Origin: a virus
Strand: one strand, 5' to 3'
Length of the DNA stretch: 33,534 nt
Virus record (IMG/VR): IMGVR_UViG_3300031576_000219
Location: 1 to 33,534 of that record
Shown here: positions 26,042 through 31,619 of the stretch, one piece after another
Layout of the letters: every line of letters starts with the position of its first letter
Position numbering within the stretch: the first letter of the stretch is position 1
The notes under the pieces: model-generated
What the model was told of the DNA's origin: nothing
What the model saw: the letters and a program-made list of their open reading frames with translations, nothing else
Databases searched by the model: none
Position numbers and translations under genes: made by a program

Positions 26042-26173
26042 ATGCCGGTTCGGAAGGTGAGGGGCGGCTACAAGGTACAGGGTACCAAGTCCAAGCCCAT
26101 GACGAAGAAGGCCGCGACGCGGCAACAGGCGGCGATCAAGATCGCGCAGGCGAAGCGAGGCAAGCGGCGGTGA
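26042..26173 (+). CDS. Very basic small protein, 43 residues
   Basis: A 43-residue frame with an AGAGGAG ribosome site, ending in a GTGA overlap with the endolysin gene. It opens MPVRKVRGGYKVQGTKSK; about one third of its residues are Lys or Arg and nearly all the rest are Gly, Ala, Gln and Thr. It resembles the small 'MPVRKV-type' phage peptides of unknown function that I have seen near lysis or structural genes. It may bind nucleic acid. Coupling to the endolysin is clear from the overlap. Confidence 0.6.
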   Translation: MPVRKVRGGYKVQGTKSKPMTKKAATRQQAAIKIAQAKRGKRR

Positions 26174-26637
26174 GTCTCATCGGCAAAGTCACCGAGCACT
26201 TCTCCTGGTCCGAACTCTGCCTCACCGAACATCGCGACTACGTCGAGCTGAACGCCAAGTTGCTCGAGGCGGACGACGAGGCGAGACGGGCGCTCTACGA
26301 GCTCTGCAGAACACTTCTCGAGCCGGTACGGAAGCGCTTCGGACCCGTGATCGTCCACAGCGCCTACCGCTGTGCCGCCCTGAACACGGAGATCGGGGGC
26401 TCCGTGACATCGCAGCACATCAACGGGGAGGCGGCGGACTTCCACTGTCTCACCGCGTCGCTGACCGAGGTGTTCGACTGGATCCGTCGCCATCCAGGCT
26501 TGCCGTTCGGACAGGTGATCCTCGAGGGACGGATCCCGTCGTGGATCCACCTCTCCCTCGGGGAGCCCTGGCGTCCGCGCAGTGCGTGCCGTCAAATATT
26601 GCGCTGGGACGGCGCGAAATACTCGATCGTGTCCTGA
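26170..26637 (+). CDS. Endolysin, M15 DD-peptidase family
   Basis: A 155-residue peptidase of the M15/VanY type that cuts D-Ala-containing peptide bonds in peptidoglycan at the end of infection. It has SAYRCAALN at 64-72, the metal motif S-Q-H-I-N-G-E-A-A-D with H83 and D90, and W-I-H-L-S with H127, giving the usual His-Asp-His zinc site. It starts at GTG in a GTGA overlap with the basic peptide. There is no signal peptide, so a holin must release it, and no convincing holin lies upstream. The only small membrane protein nearby is encoded on the opposite strand just downstream. Length is typical for phage M15 endolysins. Confidence 0.85.
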   Translation: MSLIGKVTEHFSWSELCLTEHRDYVELNAKLLEADDEARRALYELCRTLLEPVRKRFGPVIVHSAYRCAALNTEIGGSVTSQHINGEAADFHCLTASLTEVFDWIRRHPGLPFGQVILEGRIPSWIHLSLGEPWRPRSACRQILRWDGAKYSIVS

Positions 26638-26647
26638 TCGTGGGGCC

Positions 26648-26803
26648 TCAGCGCTCCTGACGCGCACAGGCTGCGATGGCGAGAAGAACGATCCCGAGTT
26701 CCGCGAGATCGAGCCCGCCCTCCACGGCACCGAACCCGCAGAGCAGCGCCGCGAACACGAGGGCGAAGATCCCGCCGATCCGAACATGCCCGGTGGCGCT
26801 CAT
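26648..26803 (-). CDS. Small two-helix membrane protein, holin candidate
   Basis: A 51-residue frame on the minus strand. Its start is in an ATGA overlap with the stop of the ribbon-helix-helix gene. Two hydrophobic segments are visible: IGGIFALVFAALLCGFGAV (about 9-27) and LAELGIVLLAIAACA (about 32-46), with a short acidic turn between and a charged C-terminus. A two-helix protein next to the endolysin would suit a pinhole or small holin, but it is encoded on the opposite strand, in the putative repressor operon, which would separate it from late expression. It may instead be a membrane protein tied to lysis timing or superinfection exclusion. Confidence 0.6.
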   Translation of the reverse strand: MSATGHVRIGGIFALVFAALLCGFGAVEGGLDLAELGIVLLAIAACARQER

Positions 26804-27015
26804 GTCGCGCCATCGTTGCCAGATGGGAGCGATCCGGGGAGCGGGAGCTCCGGCTGGAGGAAGCGATCCTGCAGTGGCGCCCAGCCCCGCGCCAGCGCCA
26901 TGCGGATCACGCCCGCCCTCGTCCAGTCACCGCCGGGATGCTCGGCCTTGAGCCGCGAGACGAGATCGCCGGCCCGCTCCCAGTCCGCGTGTGGGATCAG
27001 CATGTGATGATTCAT
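26800..27015 (-). CDS. Ribbon-helix-helix DNA-binding protein
   Basis: A 71-residue protein read leftward, starting at ATG 27015 behind GGAGCCCCC; a longer form to 27090 would run through the promoter. The core W-E-R-A-G-D-L-V-S-R-L-K, then W-T-R-A-G-V-I-R-M-A-L-A-R-G-W, has the alternation of a ribbon-helix-helix or similar short DNA-binding fold of the Arc/MetJ/CopG kind. It lies in the divergent promoter region and begins a two-gene leftward operon. By place and size it is a candidate phage repressor that could control both its own promoter and the early rightward one. Proof would need DNA binding. No repressor-cleavage domain is seen. Confidence 0.65.
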   Translation of the reverse strand: MNHHMLIPHADWERAGDLVSRLKAEHPGGDWTRAGVIRMALARGWAPLQDRFLQPELPLPGSLPSGNDGAT

Positions 27016-27027
27016 GGGGGCTCCATG

Positions 27028-27056
27028 TTGACGTGTTGTGGTGATCATGGTAGCCT
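27028..27056 (+). promoter_or_regulatory. Rightward early promoter
   Basis: TTGACG at 27028-27033 and TAGCCT at 27051-27056, with exactly 17 bases between. It faces the recombination/replication operon, and transcription would start near 27063. The -10 box is the same as in the promoter at 22285. It overlaps the leftward promoter at 27047-27074, so the two compete for polymerase. Confidence 0.7.
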
Positions 27057-27074
27057 GGTGGCGCGAGGTGTCAA
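27047..27074 (-). promoter_or_regulatory. Leftward promoter for RHH operon
   Basis: Read on the minus strand, TTGACA (27074-27069) is followed after 16 bases by TACCAT (27052-27047). The -35 box is a perfect consensus; the -10 box is weak. It faces the ribbon-helix-helix gene, whose start is 32 bases beyond the -10. Its -10 box overlaps the -10 of the rightward promoter, and a TGATCA palindrome lies at 27043-27048, so a repressor bound here could stop one or both. Confidence 0.6.
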
Positions 27075-27119
27075 GTATCTGCTGTTGCATTTCGTCGTGC
27101 CGAGCGCCGTCGCACTTGG

Positions 27120-28013
27120 TTGCGGATCGGGTTGGGTGGTCCGTCCGGCTCCGGCAAGAGCTTTACCGCCCTCCGTCTTGCCAGCGCCCTGCTTCCCCAG
27201 GCCGGCCGCGTCGCCGTGCTGGACTCGGAGCATGGCAGCGCGGAGCTCTACGCTGGGGCGCGGAACCCAGACGGTGGAGTTTTCGACTTCGACGTGATCC
27301 GTCTCGATGAACTCCACGGCAGCTTCGATCCGCGCAACTACGTCGCCGCGCTCGGGGCCGCGGCCCGGGGCGCGTATCCGGTGGTCGTGATCGACTCCCT
27401 CTCCCATGCCTGGAGCGGCGAGGGTGGCGTGTTGGAGCAGGTCGATCGGGCAGCGGACCGCATGAAGGGCAACAAGTTCGCGGGCTGGAAGGTCGGTACC
27501 CCGATGCAGAACAGGCTCATCGACTCGATCCTCTCGTATCCCGGCCACGTCCTGGTCACGATGCGATCGAAGATGGAGTACGTCCAGGAGAAGGAGGGTG
27601 ACCGGGTCGTGATCCGCAAGATCGGGCTGGCCCCGATCCAACGCGACGGCATCGAGTACGAGTTCTCGCTCTTCGCCGAGCTCGAGCAGGGCGGCGAGCG
27701 CTGCATCGTCACGAAGACGCGATGTTCTGACTTCGTCGATGCCGTGGAATCGAAACCCGGGGCCAGTTTCGCGCTTCGTCTGCTTGCCTGGTTCGAGCAG
27801 GCCCCGAGCGTCCAGGGGCGCGTCGAAGACCTCGGCGTGGAGTGGGACGAGCTGCTGGTTTGGTGCCGAGAGAAGGAGCAGCCACATCCTGATGCGCTAC
27901 CGCCCCAGCGCCAAGCGGATCTCCTGATCTGGTTGGACTCGGAGGAATGTCCGTTGCTTTCTGCCCGGCGCAGGAATGCGTCACGCAGAAGTACCGATGG
28001 GGAGACGACGTGA
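27120..28013 (+). CDS. Sak4-like RecA-family ATPase
   Basis: A recombination ATPase of the RecA/RAD51 core type (Sak4-like), used by phages for single-strand annealing and replication repair. Numbered from TTG 27120: Walker A GPSGSGKS at 7-14, Walker B VVVID with D92, and a DSEHGSAELYA block at about 35-45. From TTG 27120 the protein has 297 residues. The frame, however, carries a typical family N-terminus (AFRRAERRRTWLRIGLGG) further upstream, without any ATG, GTG or TTG; GTT near 27084 or GTA near 27075 would be the start, the latter behind GAGG. So 27120 is the first standard start but perhaps not the true one. The early promoter lies just ahead. Neighbours are small unknown genes. Confidence 0.75.
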   Translation: MRIGLGGPSGSGKSFTALRLASALLPQAGRVAVLDSEHGSAELYAGARNPDGGVFDFDVIRLDELHGSFDPRNYVAALGAAARGAYPVVVIDSLSHAWSGEGGVLEQVDRAADRMKGNKFAGWKVGTPMQNRLIDSILSYPGHVLVTMRSKMEYVQEKEGDRVVIRKIGLAPIQRDGIEYEFSLFAELEQGGERCIVTKTRCSDFVDAVESKPGASFALRLLAWFEQAPSVQGRVEDLGVEWDELLVWCREKEQPHPDALPPQRQADLLIWLDSEECPLLSARRRNASRRSTDGETT

Positions 28014-28456
28014 TCCATGAGGCAATGAGCGACGACGAGCTGGTGTGTGACTGCCCGTGGCAGACGCGCGAGTGCCTCGTGTGCCGCTGCGCGGACCTGT
28101 GCGCGGCGCTGGAGGGCAACATCATCCGCCTGGTCGGCACGGACGACGAGGCGAACGCGGCGCTGCGCATGCTGCGCCGACGGCAGCGACTCACGACAGA
28201 CCAGCCCGAGCTGGGCCGCCTTCTCGCCGCGATCCGCGAGTACGATCACGACGCTGGCCTCACGGAGCGCATCTTGGAGCACGGCATCGCGATGGGCGGG
28301 ACCATCGACCAGCGGCCCATGGAGGGACCCACGACGGAGGAGGGCGCAGCCCTGCGCGGCGAGCTCGAACGGGCGCGCGACGCGGAGCGTCGGCACTACG
28401 CGACGCCTGTTGCGCCCGGAGTGCTGGGCTGGGCGATGGAGGTGTCCGATGGCTGA
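28010..28456 (+). CDS. Cysteine-rich protein, possible zinc-binding
   Basis: A 148-residue protein if started at GTG 28010, which forms a GTGA overlap behind GGGGAGACGAC. ATG 27947 is possible, but it would overlap the previous gene by 67 bases and its GGAGG sits almost on the ATG. The N-terminus has four cysteines and a fifth nearby (CDCPWQTRECLVCRC at about 13-27), likely a zinc knuckle. Residues 35-105 are helical, with a DNA-binding-like LRRRQRL stretch. It lies between a recombination ATPase and a winged-helix gene, so a DNA-processing accessory role is plausible but unproven. Confidence 0.6.
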   Translation: MIHEAMSDDELVCDCPWQTRECLVCRCADLCAALEGNIIRLVGTDDEANAALRMLRRRQRLTTDQPELGRLLAAIREYDHDAGLTERILEHGIAMGGTIDQRPMEGPTTEEGAALRGELERARDAERRHYATPVAPGVLGWAMEVSDG

Positions 28457-29063
28457 CCTGACCGGGCCCGCGTTGGACGACGCGATCGTGGAGTGGTTGG
28501 CCCGCCGTGGGGACGCAGCGCGCTGTGTCGAGGTGGCGTCGGGGGCGGGGGTTCCGTACGTGCGGACCTACCAGGCATTGTATCGGCTGCTGATCGCCGG
28601 GCGTGTCCGGCGGGTGTTCCCGCCGCGCCCGCGTCGGCGGTGCGCGTGGTGGGAGGTGGCGCAGAGTGTTCCCGCCGACCTGTGGCCGCGCCTGCTCGCG
28701 GCGGGCGTGCGGTATCGGCCGGGGATGCTGCTCTGTCCGCCAGGCACCGCCCGGCTCCGCATCCTGGACGAGTGGGAGTGGGAGCGGGAGGCTGACGGCC
28801 CGATTGGCGCTGCCGCGTGGGTCCCCGACCTCGACGATCCCGCGACGTGCGGCTGTCTGCTCGCGGAGGTGCGGCGGCTCTCGGGCTGTCTGCACGTCCA
28901 CGCGTCTGGCGCGCAGTCCGTGAGCGCGGATCCGGTGGGCTGGCGTGTCTGGCGGCTGGACTTTGGCCGCAGCGGCGCCGAGAGCGCGGCCATCGGCGCT
29001 GGCAGCACCGAGGGTGGGGCGCTGATCGCCGCGCTTGCCTGGCTGGTCGGGGTGGCGTTGTGA
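28449..29063 (+). CDS. Winged-helix-like protein, early region
   Basis: A 204-residue protein with ATG at 28449 that overlaps the previous gene by 8 bases. The N-terminal 60 residues have a winged-helix pattern (ALDDAIVEWLARRG, then V-P-Y-V-R-T-Y-Q-A-L-Y-R-L, then GRVRRVFPP), the middle is Trp/Arg-rich, and the C-terminal part resembles a short domain often seen in small phage proteins (D-P-A-T-x-G-C-L-L-A, then a Gly/Ala-rich helix). It may regulate the early operon. Function not proven. It ends in a GTGA overlap. Confidence 0.6.
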   Translation: MADLTGPALDDAIVEWLARRGDAARCVEVASGAGVPYVRTYQALYRLLIAGRVRRVFPPRPRRRCAWWEVAQSVPADLWPRLLAAGVRYRPGMLLCPPGTARLRILDEWEWEREADGPIGAAAWVPDLDDPATCGCLLAEVRRLSGCLHVHASGAQSVSADPVGWRVWRLDFGRSGAESAAIGAGSTEGGALIAALAWLVGVAL

Positions 29064-29254
29064 CCGAGGACTGGCGCGACGAAGCACAGGTGGTGTGCTC
29101 CGTGGTCGCCCTCGCCGGCGGCCCCGCCGTGACCGTCGCGCTCGCCGCGCTGCGCCTCGGTCGCGACGCGATCGGGATCGACCTTGACCCGCGCTGTGCG
29201 GAGCTGGCGCAGCAGCGGATCGCGTGCGTGCGGCCAAGAGTGTGGCATATGTGA
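29060..29254 (+). pseudogene. Adenine/N4-type DNA methyltransferase C-terminal remnant
   Basis: A 64-residue frame starting at GTG in a GTGA overlap. It reproduces the end of the N4/N6-type DNA methyltransferase fold: the helix after motif I (A-L-R-L-G-R-D-A-I-G-I-D-L-D) followed by C-A-E-L-A-Q-Q-R-I. The SAM-binding motif itself (normally DPFAGSGTT) is replaced by ALAGGPAVT, so it cannot bind SAM normally. There is no catalytic D/N-PP-Y part. It is a fragment left after deletion or a protein reduced to a partner. The frame is open, so it may still be translated. Confidence 0.6.
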
Positions 29255-29309
29255 AACTAGATGCCGCACGACGGCGCGCGACCGGAAAACGCACGGCGCC
29301 TGACCGCCG

Positions 29310-29654
29310 ATGAGGATCGGTGAACTCTTCGCGGGGATCGGCGGATTGGGGGCAGCCGCCGAGCTCGCCGGCCTCGGGCGCACGGCCTGGCAGCACGACC
29401 TCCTCGGCGAGCGCGTGCGGGCGCGGCGCTGCCGGCTCGCGGCCAGGTGTCCGAGCCGCTGGCGCTCGCCGTGCGCCCCTGGCCGACACCGTGCAGCCGT
29501 GACGATCGGAGCGCCGGCGGACGGCTGCACACCCGCGGAGGGACCTCCCTCGCGGATGAAGCCGCGCGCCCTTGGGCGTCCCCGACCGCGAGCGACGTCC
29601 GCTCTGGATGGACGCAGGACGATCCGGAGCGGGCCGAGCGGCGCAATCTCGTAG
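29310..29654 (+). pseudogene. C5-cytosine methyltransferase N-terminal remnant
   Basis: Residues 1-31 are the start of a Dcm-type cytosine methyltransferase: MRIGELFAGIGGLGAAAELA (motif I, SAM binding) with a conserved Arg and Trp after it. From about residue 32 the sequence loses the family pattern and becomes Arg-rich shadow of another frame. The catalytic PCQ and ENV motifs are absent. The end of the same family resumes in another frame about 130 bases downstream. This is the stub left by an internal deletion; it may still be made as a short peptide. Confidence 0.6.
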
Positions 29655-29995
29655 GCGACCAAGTCGGTGGCGCGCGACTCTCCCCGGCGTGGGTTGAAGC
29701 TCTCCTCGGCTTCCCGGTGGGCTGGACGCTGCCGGACGGCCCGCGGCTCGCGATCGAGGCCACGCCGCGCTGGCCCCGCGGGCGCTACTCGGAGACCTGG
29801 GACCGCTCCGTCCCGTGGCCCGGCTACGACTGGGAGCCGCCGCGCACGCTGACGGGACCGCCGGTGCCGGGGCGGCCCGCGAGGCTGCGCGCGCTCGGCA
29901 ACGCCGTCGTGCCGCAACAGGGCGCGCTCGCGATCCGGACGGCGCTGGACGAGGCGCGGCGCGCGCCCGGGCTGTTCTGGAGTGCGCATGCCTGA
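29447..29995 (+). CDS. C5-cytosine methyltransferase C-terminal part
   Basis: A 182-residue frame with GTG at 29447. It carries the family's late motifs: the WPTPCSRDDRS segment near residue 12, a linker, L-S-P-A-W-V-E-A-L-L-G-F-P near 78-90, a Trp-x-Leu-x-Asp turn, and R-A-L-G-N-A-V-V-P near 148-156 (the motif X region). Motifs I, IV (PCQ) and VI (ENV) are missing, so it cannot methylate DNA alone. Either a deletion fused two parts of a gene, or this C-terminal piece is kept as a separate DNA-binding protein; the open frame and intact motifs allow that. Confidence 0.6.
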   Translation: MSEPLALAVRPWPTPCSRDDRSAGGRLHTRGGTSLADEAARPWASPTASDVRSGWTQDDPERAERRNLVGDQVGGARLSPAWVEALLGFPVGWTLPDGPRLAIEATPRWPRGRYSETWDRSVPWPGYDWEPPRTLTGPPVPGRPARLRALGNAVVPQQGALAIRTALDEARRAPGLFWSAHA

Positions 29996-30040
29996 GGCGC
30001 GCTCGGTCGGCCCATGGTACGGTGGCGACAGGAGCGGGCG

Positions 30041-30508
30041 ATGCCCAAGCCCGACGACGAGGACACGCCGATCCCGGATGATCTGCGGCTGGTGCGTGAG
30101 GACAGGTTGCTGCGCGTCGGATCCGACGTGGCGAAGCTGCTCGACATCTCTGGCGGCACCCGCGAGGACGTGCGCGTGCAGGGAGAGGTGATCCGGCAAC
30201 TGGCCGAGAGTTCGCAGACGACAGCGACGGCAACGCTCCGCCTCGTCGATCTGCAAGAGGAGCGAGCAAAGCGCGAACGGGATGCGGCGGCCTCGTCGGA
30301 CGCCGCGAGCACTGCGCGGTGGAGGTGGCTCTCGGACAACTGGAAGGTGCTCGTCGCGCTCTTGCTCGTTGTGTTCGCGCCGCAGCTCTTGCCCGTCGCG
30401 CTCGGTGCCATGGGGCTCCGGATCGCACAGCCCGTCTACGTCACCCAGGCGCCGGCGGGGGCGCCCGAGGAGGCCGCTGGTGGCCCCACGACGCCCGAGG
30501 GCGGGTGA
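30041..30508 (+). CDS. Single-span membrane protein with coiled coil
   Basis: A 155-residue protein. ATG 30041 has AGGAG six bases upstream; an upstream ATG at 30014 is less likely. Residues 1-45 are acidic; residues 46-95 are a Gln/Glu/Arg-rich coiled coil (EVIRQLAESSQTTATATLRL, then D-L-Q-E-E-R-A-K-R-E-R); residues 103-125 (VLVALLLVVFAPQLLPVAL) are one membrane span. A cytoplasmic coiled coil with a single span suggests an anchor. Its tail is Pro/Gly-rich. Holin, spanin or superinfection exclusion protein are possible, but no family is recognised. It overlaps the next frame by one base (TGATG). Confidence 0.65.
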   Translation: MPKPDDEDTPIPDDLRLVREDRLLRVGSDVAKLLDISGGTREDVRVQGEVIRQLAESSQTTATATLRLVDLQEERAKRERDAAASSDAASTARWRWLSDNWKVLVALLLVVFAPQLLPVALGAMGLRIAQPVYVTQAPAGAPEEAAGGPTTPEGG

Positions 30509-30797
30509 TGCCGGCAGACCCGCATCTCTATCCGCCGGACTGGCGCGCGACGTCGCTGGCCGTGCGTGAACGGGCCGGCTGGCGCTGCGAGTGCGAGGGA
30601 GAGTGCGGGCTTCACCGGGGCCGGCGCTGCGAGGAGCGCGGAGGCGAGCCGGCACGTGGCCGTGGCACAACGGCTGGCCGCCAACCCTCTCCGATGGGTG
30701 CGGTCACGCAGGCTGTTACGCCGAGACCGGTCTGGTCCTCGACGCGCTTGGGGTCCCGTGGTGCCGTTCACATGACCCGGATGAAGGCTTCCGCTGA
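30508..30797 (+). pseudogene. HNH endonuclease N-terminal remnant, frameshifted
   Basis: ATG 30508 begins a protein that matches the start of phage HNH nucleases: PPDWRATSLAVRERAGWRCE, then C-E-G-E-C-G-L-H-R-G-R-R-C (a zinc knuckle with four cysteines). After about 49 residues (G-E-P-A) the family pattern stops, before the catalytic His-Asn-His. The other two frames take over: one of them carries a different coding-looking segment with CGHAGCYAETGLVLDALG and WCRSHDP that ends at 30797. So a deletion seems to have joined the start of a nuclease to the end of another zinc protein out of frame. The nuclease frame stays open to 31617, through the next gene, but that fusion is unlikely to be real. 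Confidence 0.55.
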
Positions 30798-30853
30798 GCT
30801 CCAGACGCGTGTTAACGTGTCGGTGTTCGAGGGCAGCGGCCCGATCAGCCGCG

Positions 30854-30877
30854 CTCCGGGGGCACCCGCCCCCGGAG
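30854..30877 (+). promoter_or_regulatory. Perfect GC hairpin before initiator gene
   Basis: CTCCGGGGGC at 30854-30863 pairs perfectly with GCCCCCGGAG at 30868-30877 around a 4-base loop (ACCC). A run of T does not follow, so it is not a standard terminator. It lies 23 bases before the initiator's ATG and just upstream of its GGAG, so it could block or expose the ribosome site or slow transcription. Confidence 0.6.
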
Positions 30878-30900
30878 TTACCTCGGATGGAGCCCCCGAC

Positions 30901-31617
30901 ATGCCCTCTTCCGACAACGCCAGTGGCGTCGGTTCGGTGTCCCCGTTCGACTGGATCCGGCAGGTCCGCGCGATCCCGGCCAACACGCTGCCATTGGCCG
31001 ATCGGATGGTTCTGCTGATCTTGGCCTCTCACGCCGACGGTACCGGCACCTGTTACCCCGGCGTGCCGCTCCTCGCGGAGGAGTGCGGGATGAGTGAACG
31101 TGGCGTCCAGAAAGCACTCGCACGACTTCGTGCCACGGGCTGGATCGTCCATCGCGGGCGCGGGCCCCGTGGGGTGAACGTGGTTCACCTGAACATGGTC
31201 CGGGGTGAACGTGGTTCACCCCGGGGGGTGAACGTGGTTCGTCCAGGGGGTGAACGTGGTTCACCCAAAGAGTACAGGAAGAGTCCAGAGGAAGAGTCCA
31301 TCTCCCCCCCTACCCCCCTCCGGGGGGAGGATGAGAGTCCTCGCGTGAGGTCCATGGCCGCCAGGATCGCCCGCGCCTGTGCGGACTGGCGACCAGATCC
31401 GGGCGGGCTTCCCGGACCCGACACGCCGGAGACGCGGAATGCTCTGCGCGAGACGGCGGAGTTCCTCGCCGCCACGAGGCATCCGAAGCTCTTCCTGGAC
31501 CCCGATGTCGCGGGCAGCATCCGTCATTGGAGTGCCTGGCTACAACATGGGCGACAGCGTGACGTCGCTGCAGCCATGCGACTCGCACAGCGATTCGTCG
31601 CCGCAGATCGGAGGTGA
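30901..31617 (+). CDS. Replication initiator with HTH domain
   Basis: A 238-residue protein starting at ATG 30901 behind GGATGGAG. Residues 15-95 form a helix-turn-helix or winged-helix domain (PFDWIRQVRAIPANTLPL, then Y-P-G-V-P-L-L-A-E-E-C-G-M-S-E-R-G-V-Q-K-A-L-A-R-L, then GWIVHRGRGPRG), the usual DNA-binding part of phage initiators. The middle (about 90-125) is encoded by a set of palindromic repeats and reads as a low-complexity Gly-Val-Asn-Val-Val linker. The C-terminal 90 residues are helical. The plan of DNA-binding domain followed by iterons inside the gene is that of phage lambda O-like initiators. It ends in a GTGA with the resolvase frame. No helicase gene is seen. Confidence 0.7.
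   Translation: MPSSDNASGVGSVSPFDWIRQVRAIPANTLPLADRMVLLILASHADGTGTCYPGVPLLAEECGMSERGVQKALARLRATGWIVHRGRGPRGVNVVHLNMVRGERGSPRGVNVVRPGGERGSPKEYRKSPEEESISPPTPLRGEDESPRVRSMAARIARACADWRPDPGGLPGPDTPETRNALRETAEFLAATRHPKLFLDPDVAGSIRHWSAWLQHGRQRDVAAAMRLAQRFVAADRR
31173..31265 (+). repeat. Palindromic iteron array, putative origin
   Basis: The unit GGTGAACGTGGTTCACC is a perfect palindrome (GGTGAAC / GTG / GTTCACC). Full copies stand at 31173-31189, 31204-31220 and 31249-31265. A copy with two changes stands at 31227-31243, and a degenerate half-copy lies near 31188-31202. Spacing of the good copies is 31, 23 and 22 bases. Just downstream are two copies of GGAAGAGTCCA (31277 and 31290) and a C/G hairpin (31313-31327). 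This is the makeup of a replication origin bound by the protein encoded by the same gene. The repeats do not keep one reading frame, so they are selected as DNA, not as protein. Confidence 0.75.
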
Positions 31618-31619
31618 AC

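Noticed and set aside
29261-29323. A 20-residue frame between the two methyltransferase remnants
   Set aside because: No ribosome site, no coupling to neighbours, and length within chance.
28260-30670. Minus-strand frames of 722 and 700 codons opposite the early region
   Set aside because: Composition is Arg/Ala/Pro/Ser-rich without domains, and the plus strand has overlapping genes with start/stop coupling.
30508-31617. A fused 369-residue protein of the HNH start and the initiator
   Set aside because: The frame is open, but the middle has shadow composition and the initiator has its own GGAG site and ATG at 30901.
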